A stretch of DNA of 14,735 nucleotides from JAAZZIT01 sp964480525 (lineage in GTDB: Bacteria > Bacillota > Clostridia > Oscillospirales > Ruminococcaceae), in contig CAYZOV010000038.1 in NCBI GenBank assembly GCA_964480525.1, forward strand, positions 1 to 14,735, read 5' to 3'. Made by a program: the position numbers and the translations under genes. Positions 1 to 6,235 of the stretch are shown here, piece after piece. Positions within the stretch are counted from its first letter, which is position 1, and each line of letters opens with the position of its first letter. Below the pieces are notes generated by a model. That model was not told where the DNA came from and made no database searches. It worked only from the letters and a program-made list of their open reading frames with translations.

Positions 1-387
1 AGAGCAGCTCTCACAGCTGACGAAATCGCTAAGGAAGCTGACTTCTTCTGCTTCGGTACTAACGACCTTACACAGATGACATACGGCTTCTCAAGAGATG
101 ACGCCGGTAAGTTCCTCAACGCTTACTACGACGCTAAGATTTTTGAAAACGACCCATTCGCTAAGCTCGACCAGACAGGTGTTGGTAAGCTTATGGATAT
201 GGCTATCAAGCTTGGTAAGCCAGTAAATCCAAATCTCCACATCGGTATCTGTGGCGAACACGGTGGTGACCCTTCATCTGTTGAATTCTGCCATAAGCTC
301 GGTTTGACATATGTATCTTGCTCACCATTCAGAGTTCCAATCGCAAGACTTGCTGCTGCACAGGCTGCTATTGCTGACAAGAACTAA
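1..387 (+). CDS. ppdK: Pyruvate, phosphate dikinase, C-terminal fragment (5' end outside window)
   Basis: This is the last 128 codons of a gene that enters the window in frame at base 1. PPDK interconverts pyruvate + ATP + Pi and PEP + AMP + PPi in the cytoplasm and serves glycolysis or gluconeogenesis in anaerobes. The fragment lies in the C-terminal PEP/pyruvate-binding TIM barrel. It shows the GTNDLTQMTYGFSRDD stretch (about residues 19-34 of the fragment) and the GICGEHGGDPSS loop. The Cys of that loop (fragment residue 84) matches the conserved catalytic cysteine of the PEP-utilising enzyme family. Codon use is noticeably more biased (GGT, AAG, CTT, TCA) than in the neighbours, as expected for a highly expressed gene. 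An intrinsic terminator follows about 34 bases after the stop. The family assignment is secure; the N-terminal ATP-grasp and phosphohistidine domains are not visible here. Confidence 0.96.
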   Translation, partial: RAALTADEIAKEADFFCFGTNDLTQMTYGFSRDDAGKFLNAYYDAKIFENDPFAKLDQTGVGKLMDMAIKLGKPVNPNLHIGICGEHGGDPSSVEFCHKLGLTYVSCSPFRVPIARLAAAQAAIADKN

Positions 388-420
388 TTTGGGTTTGAGA
401 AAGCTTAATTAACAAATTTA

Positions 421-458
421 GACCTTGCAAGAGTTTTCTTGCAGGGTCTTTTTGTTTT
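421..458 (+). terminator. Intrinsic terminator of ppdK
   Basis: A 12-bp stem pairs 421-432 with 437-448 (one G-U pair) around a GTTT loop and is followed by TTTTTGTTTT. It sits just after the ppdK stop on the same strand. Confidence 0.93.
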
Positions 459-486
459 GCCAAAATATACTTAACTGAATTTTGCC

Positions 487-521
487 AAAAAAATGCCCTC
501 AAAGTCTGAAACTTTGAGGGC
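487..521 (-). terminator. Intrinsic terminator of the secreted protein/small peptide unit
   Basis: A perfect 11-bp stem pairs 495-505 with 511-521 around a 5-nt loop. Read on the minus strand it is followed by seven T residues (487-493). It lies 16 bases past the stop of the 42-residue ORF and faces the ppdK terminator. Confidence 0.9.
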
Positions 522-536
522 GGGGAACACCTTTAT

Positions 537-665
537 TTAAAACGTGTCTGTCGGGGCATAAGGTCTGCCGTCGTCATCAATATATGGGTCGCTATCGGTG
601 ATTATATCTTCGTTTTCAAAATATACAATTTCCATTTCAGGACATGAGTATTTTTCTTTGTTCAT
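537..665 (-). CDS. 42-residue acidic peptide, KYxxPEMEIV type
   Basis: A short ORF runs from ATG at 665 to TAA at 537. It has a strong ribosome binding site (AAAGGAG) 8 bases before the ATG. It begins 23 bases after the stop of the secreted protein and is followed by an intrinsic terminator, so it is very probably translated as the second gene of that operon. The peptide starts MNKEKYSCPEMEIVYFENED and continues with an Asp-rich stretch (DSDPYIDDDGRPYAP). It has no signal peptide or membrane segment. The N-terminal pattern K-Y-x-x-P-x-M-E followed by a hydrophobic/acidic run resembles many small uncharacterised proteins of gut Firmicutes. It also loosely resembles the YxxP leader element of lasso-type RiPP precursors, but no maturation genes are nearby. 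Function unknown. Confidence 0.7.
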   Translation of the reverse strand: MNKEKYSCPEMEIVYFENEDIITDSDPYIDDDGRPYAPTDTF

Positions 666-688
666 TTTTAATGCTCCTTTTTTATGAA

Positions 689-1678
689 TTACTGCACTGA
701 ATCGCTGTATGCAACAGCTGCGTCTGCGTAACTGTAAATTGCAACAATAAGGTCACGCACAGCCTGACTGTTGGTGTTTCTGTAGGTGTTTGCCATGTAT
801 TTGGCAGGGGAATATGTGATTACATTGCCTTTTTCGTGTTTTGATATTTGATTACTTGTAAAATAAATTTCTGCGTCATATGTATTATCAAACGTACAGA
901 AAGCCTTTAATGGGTAATTTAAATAAAGAAAACTAACTCCTTTGCTAAATATCAATTGAATTTCACTCACTGTATTTGGGGAATAAGTTAAAAACAAATC
1001 GTAATTTTGAGTAACTGTGTTGGTGTAGAAAGTGAATCTTAACGAGCTTCCGAGCTGTAATCTTGCGGACGTAATTTTGTATTCTGCGCCTTCGGGAATT
1101 TCGTTCTTAACCGTGCCGTCAAAACCTTCTATAGCTTTTTCAAAATCGCTTGCGGTTTTGAAAACATCTTCGTATTCGCTGACGTCAATGGTTGATTCTT
1201 CATTTGTGTAGGCTGTTGTTTTAGCGCCGTAATTCAAAATGTTCTTTGCCAAAGTTTTTGCTTCGTCGCTGTAATCACCGTTGATAATATCTTCGCAGTA
1301 TTCTTTCATGCTTATTGTATATCTGTCGGTGATTTCGTCACCGCCTCGCTTTATGGAAATTTTAATCTCTTTGTCCATATCGTTTGCGAAAAGGGATTCG
1401 TACAACGTTTCACCAACGTATGTGCCGTCGCCGTTGTCTACAAGTTTAATAAGGTTTGCACCGTTTGGGCTTCCGGGTTTTTCGATTCTGAATTTGTCGC
1501 CTTCTTGAAATTCAAAATTTGAAACCGAAAGTTTAAATTTCAAATTTTCGTCAATACAAAGTGCCACACTGATAGTCGGTTTTGTTTCGCTTTCTTCTTC
1601 TGCCGTTGCGGTAAACGATAACGTGGAAAATCCAATTACTGTTGACAACGCAAGTGCCAATAATTTTTTTAGCTTCAT
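689..1678 (-). CDS. Secreted protein of unknown function
   Basis: The 329-residue product begins with a classic Sec signal peptide: MKLKK, then a hydrophobic run to about residue 22, with likely cleavage after the ATA at 24-26. A mature region rich in acidic residues follows. No sortase motif, anchor or enzyme motif is visible. Residues ~123-157 (MKEYCEDII ... LAKNILNYGAKTTAY) and the C terminus (~308-326, RDLIVAIYSYADAAVAYSD) resemble a pair of helical segments common in extracellular proteins of Ruminococcaceae and Lachnospiraceae, often near lectin-like or beta-sandwich domains. That likeness is from memory and does not give a function. The start is supported by AAGGA about 10 bases upstream and a consensus promoter 59 bases upstream. 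It is first in a two-gene unit with the 42-residue peptide. Confidence 0.85.
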   Translation of the reverse strand: MKLKKLLALALSTVIGFSTLSFTATAEEESETKPTISVALCIDENLKFKLSVSNFEFQEGDKFRIEKPGSPNGANLIKLVDNGDGTYVGETLYESLFANDMDKEIKISIKRGGDEITDRYTISMKEYCEDIINGDYSDEAKTLAKNILNYGAKTTAYTNEESTIDVSEYEDVFKTASDFEKAIEGFDGTVKNEIPEGAEYKITSARLQLGSSLRFTFYTNTVTQNYDLFLTYSPNTVSEIQLIFSKGVSFLYLNYPLKAFCTFDNTYDAEIYFTSNQISKHEKGNVITYSPAKYMANTYRNTNSQAVRDLIVAIYSYADAAVAYSDSVQ

Positions 1679-1736
1679 AAAATCAATCCTTTTTGTTATA
1701 TTTCTTGTACAAGCCGAAGCGGACTTTTACTATATT

Positions 1737-1764
1737 ATTATACATATATATATATATATGTCAA
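1737..1764 (-). promoter_or_regulatory. Sigma-A promoter of the secreted protein unit
   Basis: On the minus strand, TTGACA (1764-1759), a 16-base spacer made of alternating TA, and TATAAT (1742-1737). Both hexamers are perfect consensus. The spacer is a run of AT dinucleotides, which may bend or melt easily. The bases from the -10 onward, TATAATAATATAGTAA, are identical to those at the aspartate kinase promoter. Confidence 0.88.
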
Positions 1765-1871
1765 TATTTTTTCAAATTTTCGGCACAATTAACAGAATTT
1801 CACTTGAAACTTCGTTAAATCTGTACAATTTTCTTTTCGGATTAACGTTATACTTTCATAGGCTTTTTGTG

Positions 1872-1900
1872 TTGACATCTGCTGAAAAATGTGGTAAAAT
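1872..1900 (+). promoter_or_regulatory. Sigma-A promoter of the aminotransferase
   Basis: TTGACA (1872-1877), a 17-base spacer, and TAAAAT (1895-1900). It overlaps the GTG at 1891 that could otherwise be taken as a start, which argues for translation from ATG 1933. The spacer end plus -10, AAAATGTGGTAAAAT, recurs exactly at 13948-13962. Confidence 0.85.
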
Positions 1901-1932
1901 TATTGTATATTTTAAAGCAAGGAGTAATTTTA

Positions 1933-3129
1933 ATGAACAGTATTGTTTCGGAAAAAATGTACGCTCTCGGCAGTAAACGTTCGGAAATCAGAGAGCTTTT
2001 TGAATACGGCAAAAAAAGAATCGCACAGGTTGGCGCAGAAAATGTTTTTGATTTCAGCTTGGGTAACCCTAGCGTTCCCGCACCTGACTGCGTTAAAGAA
2101 AGTCTGGCTAAACTTGTTTTGGAAACCGACCCCGTTTCGCTTCACGGATATACTTCCGCACAGGGTGACGCAGGCGTCAGACAGGCTTGTGCAGATTATA
2201 TCAAAAAAACACACGGATTTGACTGCGGAGCAGACGATTTTTACATGACCTGCGGTGCTGCCGCTTCACTCACAATTTCTCTTAGCGCATTGTCGCAAGA
2301 CGGCGACGAAGTTATCGTTTTGGCACCGTTTTTCCCTGAATATTCCGTTTTTATCGCTCAGGCAGGTATGAAATGCGTTGAGGTTAAATGCAGAGAATCG
2401 GATTTTCAGATTGACTTTGAAGCCGTTGAAAACGCAATAAACGAACACACAAAAGCTATAATTATCAACTCACCGAACAACCCGTCGGGTGCGGTTTTTT
2501 CAGAGGACACAATTAAAAAACTTGCGGAAATTTTGGAAAAAGCGCAAGATACATACAACAGAAGCATTTTCATAATTGCCGACGAACCGTACAGAGAACT
2601 TGTTTACGACGCTGATACATTTGTGCCGTTTGTCCCGAATTATTACGACAATACGTTGGTTTGCTATTCGTTCAGTAAATCTCTTTCGCTTCCGGGTGAA
2701 CGTATCGGTTATATTCTCGTTTCACCAAAAGCCGACAGCAACCGTGAAATTTATTTCGCTGTTTGCGGTGCGGGACGCTCTCTGGGATATGTTTGTGCGC
2801 CTAGCCTTTTCCAAAAAATTATTCCCGATTGTCTTGGCAAAACCGCAGATATTTCCGTTTATAAGGAAAACCGTGACATTTTGTGTAACGCTCTCACCGA
2901 ATACGGATATAGAGTTGTTAAACCTGACGGAGCGTTCTACCTTTTCATTAAAACTTTGGAAGAGGATTCCCGTGCATTTTGCGAACGTGCAAAAGCTCAC
3001 GACCTTTTGATTGTGGCAGCCGACAGCTTCGGTTATCCGGGATATGCCAGAATTTCATACTGCGTTTCAACAGATATGATTAAACGTTCGCTTCCTGCGT
3101 TCAAGGCTCTTGCAGACGAGTATAAATAA
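1933..3129 (+). CDS. PLP-dependent aminotransferase, class I/II (fold type I)
   Basis: A 398-residue cytoplasmic aminotransferase of the aspartate aminotransferase superfamily. Visible landmarks are FSLGNPSVPAP near residue 42, NNPSG at 182-186 (cofactor-binding Asn), DEPY at 217-220 (Asp contacting the pyridine nitrogen, and Tyr), SFSKSLSLPGERIGY with the Schiff-base lysine K249, and R257. Length and motif order are complete for the family. ATG 1933 is chosen because AAGGAG sits 9 bases upstream and the longer GTG frame starts inside the promoter. The enzyme moves an amino group between an amino acid and a 2-oxo acid. Substrate cannot be read from the sequence; aspartate- or aromatic-type activity is possible. 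It is monocistronic, with its own promoter and terminator. Confidence 0.93.
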   Translation: MNSIVSEKMYALGSKRSEIRELFEYGKKRIAQVGAENVFDFSLGNPSVPAPDCVKESLAKLVLETDPVSLHGYTSAQGDAGVRQACADYIKKTHGFDCGADDFYMTCGAAASLTISLSALSQDGDEVIVLAPFFPEYSVFIAQAGMKCVEVKCRESDFQIDFEAVENAINEHTKAIIINSPNNPSGAVFSEDTIKKLAEILEKAQDTYNRSIFIIADEPYRELVYDADTFVPFVPNYYDNTLVCYSFSKSLSLPGERIGYILVSPKADSNREIYFAVCGAGRSLGYVCAPSLFQKIIPDCLGKTADISVYKENRDILCNALTEYGYRVVKPDGAFYLFIKTLEEDSRAFCERAKAHDLLIVAADSFGYPGYARISYCVSTDMIKRSLPAFKALADEYK

Positions 3130-3147
3130 TTTTGAAAACTAAAAAAG

Positions 3148-3176
3148 TCAACGTGCCGTGGGTACGTTGATTTTTT
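3148..3176 (+). terminator. Intrinsic terminator of the aminotransferase
   Basis: A 10-bp stem pairs 3148-3157 with 3161-3170 (one G-U pair) around a GTG loop and is followed by TTTTTT. It begins 18 bases after the stop. Confidence 0.9.
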
Positions 3177-3235
3177 GTTAGAATTTACAGCTTTAAAAAA
3201 GTTTGGAAGTTTTTGCGCATTTTAATATAAAATAC

Positions 3236-3264
3236 TGGACTTTTAAAAAAATATGTGTTATCAT
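3236..3264 (+). promoter_or_regulatory. Probable promoter of the aldo/keto reductase
   Basis: TGGACT (3236-3241, 4/6 match to the -35), a 17-base spacer, and TATCAT (3259-3264, 5/6 match to the -10), 37 bases before the ATG. It is the best candidate in the short gap after the preceding terminator, but clearly weaker than the other promoters here. Confidence 0.5.
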
Positions 3265-3300
3265 TAAAGGTGAAATATATAGGGTACGGAGGGAGATATT

Positions 3301-4269
3301 ATGATAAGATTTAAGCTGCAAAACGAAAAATATACGCTTGGCATACCTGCGTTGACGTTTGGCACGGGAAATTTTGAAAAACAGGATAACGACGAAGAAT
3401 ATTTTCCGCTTCTTGATGAATATATAAAACTTGGCGGAAACTGTATAGACACAGCCAGAACATACTGTAGCTGGCTTGAAAACGGTGAGGGTGCTTCGGA
3501 AAAAACCATAGGACGTTGGTTGAAAGCCAGAAATAACCGTAATAATGTGATTCTGGTAACAAAAGGCGGACACCCAAACCACGATTCTATGGACGTTTCA
3601 CGTCTTTCAAGGGCGGAACTTGAATACGATTTGGAAACAAGCCTTAAAATGTTGCAGACCGATTATGTGGATATTTATTTGCTCCACCGTGACGACGAAT
3701 CTATACCGGTTGAGGAAATTATGCCTGTGCTTAACGATTTTGTAAAGTCGGGCAGGGTGCATTTTATCGGTGCTTCAAACTGGAAAACCGACAGAATCGA
3801 AAAGGCTAATAAATTTGCCGTCGAAAACGGCATGGAACCGTTCAGAATCAGCCAGATTTATTACAGCCTTGCTCACACCAGCAAAGAAACAATCGGCGAC
3901 CCGACAATCGCTTGTATGGACATGAAATCTTATGCTTGGTATAAGAAAAACTGTTTTCCCGTAATGGCGTTTTCTCCGCAGGCAAAGGGATTTTTCTCAA
4001 AAATCGCAAGCGGAAAATCAATAACCCACCAAATGGAAAGCCAGTTTGTTTCAACCGCAAACCTTGCAAAACTTTCTAAAGTTAAAACAATGTGCGACGA
4101 CACGGGATATACCCCCGCAACACTTGTTCTGGGTTATCTCAACAGCCAGCAGTTTCCTGTTAGCTCGGTTTTCAGCGCAACAAAACTTTGGCAGATTGAT
4201 GAAGATATGCAGGCAGGGGACATAACCCTCACGCCAAAACAGCTTGCATACTTAGAAAACAGAATGTAG
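3301..4269 (+). CDS. Aldo/keto reductase
   Basis: A 322-residue NAD(P)H-dependent oxidoreductase with the (beta/alpha)8 fold of the AKR superfamily. The catalytic tetrad is visible and in order: D50 and Y55 (CIDTARTY), K88 (ILVTKGG) and H129 (IYLLHRDD). Also present are GASNW near residue 159 and FSPQAKGFF near 225, which line the substrate/cofactor site in relatives. It converts carbonyl compounds to alcohols or the reverse; the physiological substrate is not deducible. ATG 3301 is preceded by a strong purine-rich site (GGAGGGAG, 6 bases away). The gene stands alone, with a terminator before it and a shared bidirectional terminator after it. Nothing is truncated. Confidence 0.93.
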   Translation: MIRFKLQNEKYTLGIPALTFGTGNFEKQDNDEEYFPLLDEYIKLGGNCIDTARTYCSWLENGEGASEKTIGRWLKARNNRNNVILVTKGGHPNHDSMDVSRLSRAELEYDLETSLKMLQTDYVDIYLLHRDDESIPVEEIMPVLNDFVKSGRVHFIGASNWKTDRIEKANKFAVENGMEPFRISQIYYSLAHTSKETIGDPTIACMDMKSYAWYKKNCFPVMAFSPQAKGFFSKIASGKSITHQMESQFVSTANLAKLSKVKTMCDDTGYTPATLVLGYLNSQQFPVSSVFSATKLWQIDEDMQAGDITLTPKQLAYLENRM

Positions 4270-4290
4270 CTTGTTAAAACCTTATTTTAA

Positions 4291-4340
4291 ACAAAAAACC
4301 GTATTCGTAAATTAAAACGGATACGGTTTGTTTTATTCTT
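4291..4340. terminator. Bidirectional intrinsic terminator
   Basis: A 12-bp stem (4296-4307 with 4318-4329, one T-G pair) encloses a 10-nt AT loop. T-rich tracts follow on both strands: GTTTTATTCTTTTTT on plus, TTTTTTGT on minus. It serves both the aldo/keto reductase and the convergent acetyltransferase, whose stop codon lies 4 bases away. Confidence 0.88.
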
Positions 4341-4806
4341 TTTTAAAAATCTCATATATAAGATGTTTTTCGTGACAGTTTGTACTGTTTCTTAAAAAAC
4401 CGAGCCTTTCAACGAGATTTACGGATTTTGCGTTGCAAGGGTCAATTTGTGCAAATATTTGTTTTACGCCCATTTTGTCAAAAGCATACTTTATCATTTC
4501 ACCAACGCTTTCGGTTGCATAACCTTTTCCCTGAAAAGCCTTGTTAAATGTGTACCCGATTTCAAATTTTCCGTTGCTTTTATCGGAAAAATAAATTTTA
4601 CCGATAACTTTTTCATTTAACACAACAGCAAAAAATTCGTCGCTCTTTGAAAAATTAACAGCTTCCTGAACACACGCTTCTTTGGTAAAAGTTTCGTATG
4701 GCTCAAAATATGTAACTTCGGGGTCTGTGAGAATTTCGGCTAAATCTTCCCAATCATCAGGTGAAAATTTTCGTACAGTCAGCCTTTGGGTTTTAAAAAT
4801 TTCCAT
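4333..4806 (-). CDS. GNAT-family N-acetyltransferase, RimJ/RimL-like
   Basis: A complete 157-residue GNAT acyltransferase. It opens with the TQRLTVRKFSPDDW pattern typical of the RimJ/RimL (Acetyltransf_3) branch. The acetyl-CoA pyrophosphate-binding motif A is Q-G-K-G-Y-A at residues 92-97, preceded by the beta4 strand IGYTFNKAF. The late NAKSVNLVERLGF segment (about 123-136) is the usual motif-B helix/loop. It transfers an acetyl group from acetyl-CoA to an amine. Whether the target is a protein N terminus, an antibiotic or a small molecule cannot be told. AAGGA lies 9 bases before the ATG. The gene sits just downstream of the 6S-like RNA on the same strand, but that RNA's own terminator separates them. 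Confidence 0.9.
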   Translation of the reverse strand: MEIFKTQRLTVRKFSPDDWEDLAEILTDPEVTYFEPYETFTKEACVQEAVNFSKSDEFFAVVLNEKVIGKIYFSDKSNGKFEIGYTFNKAFQGKGYATESVGEMIKYAFDKMGVKQIFAQIDPCNAKSVNLVERLGFLRNSTNCHEKHLIYEIFKKE

Positions 4807-4819
4807 AAACTAATCCTTA

Positions 4820-5035
4820 AAAAAATAAAATACCGCCTTGCCGTCGTGTAGCTTATAAAACCCGCACTAAAGCAGGTGGGTGCTTGCCTGACTGCTACCA
4901 TGCTCCCAACGTCCGTGAAAATTTCTCGGTATAAAACGGAGTTCCACGGGAGGTCTGCAATCCACTTTCAGAGCCAATGCTCCCTAATATAATATGTTGG
5001 ATTATATTTGCAACACTGAATCGTACAAGGCAGTG
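4820..5035 (-). ncRNA. ssrS: Structured RNA, probably 6S RNA
   Basis: A gene-free block whose minus-strand transcript folds as a long rod of about 215 nt. The ends close with nine pairs (5034-5026 with 4840-4832), directly followed by a T-rich tail (TATTTTATTTTTTT), so the closing stem plus tail also looks like a terminator. A second stem joins GTGTTGC (5016-5010) to GCTACAC (4852-4846). The tip is an 8-bp stem (4949-4942 with 4920-4913). The middle stays largely unpaired on both sides, with a small GAGC/GCTC hairpin on the 5' side and a CACC-rich 3' side. A rod with a large central bubble is the hallmark of 6S RNA, which mimics an open promoter and binds sigma-A RNA polymerase. The CATAAT at 5046-5041 could be its -10, but no clear -35 is visible. 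T-box leader and SRP RNA were considered and fit worse. Identity rests on shape and remembered sequence flavour, not a covariance search. Confidence 0.68.
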
Positions 5036-5062
5036 ATAATATTATGAGGTTTTAATTTAAAA

Positions 5063-5497
5063 CTATTCTTCGCTAGGTTCGGAAATTTCTTCAAGATAGT
5101 TTTCAATAATGAAAACCTGCGCTCCGTCAAGTTCGATTTCGTACCAGCCGTCTGAATAGCCAACAGCTTTAACTTTTGTTCCTTCCGAAACAATCTCCAC
5201 AATTTCTCCTGCGGTTGAAGGCTCTTTTCGGGCGTTCACGTTTGCCGTGGTCATCATTTCCATAGGAAAAGGCGACTGGGGTTCGTCAGGTATTGCGGGG
5301 TCGTCTGAAATAACAGGGGGCGTTGTGTTTTCCGGTTCGCTTGTCACCGTAGGTACTTCCAACGTGACATTTGAAGTTGTGGTGGATTCTTCGTCGGGCT
5401 TAACAATGTTTTTGTCCGTTTTAATCTCAACAAAACCGCAAGCCGAAAGTGTTATCGCCGCAAGAATAATCGGAAAAGCTTTCTTAAAAAAATTCAC
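5063..5497 (-). CDS. SH3b-domain lipoprotein
   Basis: A 144-residue product starting from GTG 5497: NFFKKAF, then a hydrophobic run and the lipobox LSAC with Cys at residue 20. It is therefore predicted to be a diacylglycerol-anchored protein on the outer face of the membrane. A Thr/Pro/Glu-rich linker (about 25-70) follows. Then comes a bacterial SH3 domain (about 78-135: NVNARKEPS, GTKVKAVGYSDGWYEIEL), of the kind that often binds peptidoglycan. GTG is preferred over the in-frame ATG at 5536 because GAGGTG lies 6 bases upstream of it, and the ATG version would put charged residues before the signal and overlap the upstream gene. It begins 14 bases after the DUF1292 gene and is probably cotranscribed with it. 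Specific role unknown. Confidence 0.85.
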   Translation of the reverse strand: MNFFKKAFPIILAAITLSACGFVEIKTDKNIVKPDEESTTTSNVTLEVPTVTSEPENTTPPVISDDPAIPDEPQSPFPMEMMTTANVNARKEPSTAGEIVEIVSEGTKVKAVGYSDGWYEIELDGAQVFIIENYLEEISEPSEE

Positions 5498-5511
5498 AGC
5501 TTTCACCTCAA

Positions 5512-5859
5512 TTATTCGTGGTGACAACAGTCGCAATCGTCCTCGTCACAGTCACATTCGTCAAATTCGTACATATCGTTAAGACGTTCCATGAACATTC
5601 CGCCGATTCTTTCAAATTCGTCCTCGTCGTCAATAGAAATCATTATTTCTTCGCCTGTTTCGTCAATGAAAGATTTGAGAATTACAACTTCGCCGTCGTC
5701 CTGCAACATAGCGTCAGCGTCATTTTCAAAATAAGGCGTCAAAGCAAAATACTGCTCGTCGTCAACTTCCATAACATCAAGAAGTTCAAAAACGCTCTTT
5801 TCTCCGTTGTCGTCAACAAGTTCGTAAAGGTCTGGTGTGTATTCGTTTTTTTCTGACAT
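5512..5859 (-). CDS. DUF1292 family protein (YrzB-like) with Cys/His-rich tail
   Basis: A 115-residue, strongly acidic cytoplasmic protein. Residues ~8-75 show the DUF1292 pattern: a short beta-rich domain beginning YELVDDNGE, then FELLDVMEVDDEQYFAL and later VVILK. The family is widespread in Firmicutes and commonly sits in a cluster with alaS, yrrK (Holliday-junction resolvase) and a Fur-type regulator. Those partners are absent here, so it has been moved from that context. The last 15 residues are a Cys/Asp/His cluster (CDCDEDDCDCCHHE) that could bind metal. GGAGG lies 8 bases before the ATG and a near-consensus promoter is upstream. Function is unknown for the family. Confidence 0.88.
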   Translation of the reverse strand: MSEKNEYTPDLYELVDDNGEKSVFELLDVMEVDDEQYFALTPYFENDADAMLQDDGEVVILKSFIDETGEEIMISIDDEDEFERIGGMFMERLNDMYEFDECDCDEDDCDCCHHE

Positions 5860-5922
5860 AAAATTGCCTCCGTTCGTTTAATTGATTATGTGTAACATTA
5901 AAAATCGTCACGCAATACTATT

Positions 5923-5951
5923 ATTATATACCAAACTTTCAATAAAGTCAA
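5923..5951 (-). promoter_or_regulatory. Sigma-A promoter of the DUF1292/lipoprotein operon
   Basis: TTGACT (5951-5946), a 17-base spacer, and TATAAT (5928-5923) on the minus strand. The TTGACTTTATTG block is shared with the promoter of the PP2C operon. It is divergent from, and 59 bases away from, the promoter of the large RNA candidate. Confidence 0.87.
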
Positions 5952-6010
5952 GTACAAAGTTTTGAAAGTAATATTAAATAATTAAAATCGAAAAAAGTTG
6001 AAAAAAACTA

Positions 6011-6039
6011 TTGACATTTCACAAAAAGTGTGCTATAGT
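6011..6039 (+). promoter_or_regulatory. Strong extended -10 promoter of the large RNA candidate
   Basis: TTGACA (6011-6016), an exactly 17-base spacer, and TATAGT (6034-6039), with TG one base before the -10 (TGCTATAGT, an extended -10). Transcription would start near 6046. This is among the strongest promoters in the window, yet no protein gene of normal size follows it. Confidence 0.85.
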
Positions 6040-6235
6040 ATAGACAAGGAAAAGGAAAGACCAAAAGGAAACAACACCGACCGAGAGGAATCAGGAGTTT
6101 CAAAGTGTTAGACCGAGTACCTAAAACTTAACTAAAAGGCAGTTTTGAAGAATCGTTTGAGTGTCAGAAAGTGATTTTAAATGTACAACGACGCTTGAAT
6201 GACAAAACGGTGAAATCCTTAATCGACGTAGAAAG

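Noticed and set aside
1743..1758. TA-repeat as a phase-variable microsatellite
   Set aside because: It is only about eight dinucleotides and forms the spacer of a consensus promoter. Length variation is possible but nothing in one sequence shows it.
1891..1932. GTG start giving the aminotransferase 14 more residues
   Set aside because: The GTG lies inside the spacer/-10 of the promoter. ATG 1933 has a proper AAGGAG.
1623..1976. 117-codon plus-strand frame
   Set aside because: It runs antisense through the signal peptide of the secreted protein and across two promoters, with no ribosome binding site.
4820..5035. T-box leader or SRP RNA
   Set aside because: No T-box sequence or antiterminator/terminator pair before a synthetase gene, and no SRP apical-loop signature. 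The 6S-type rod fits better.
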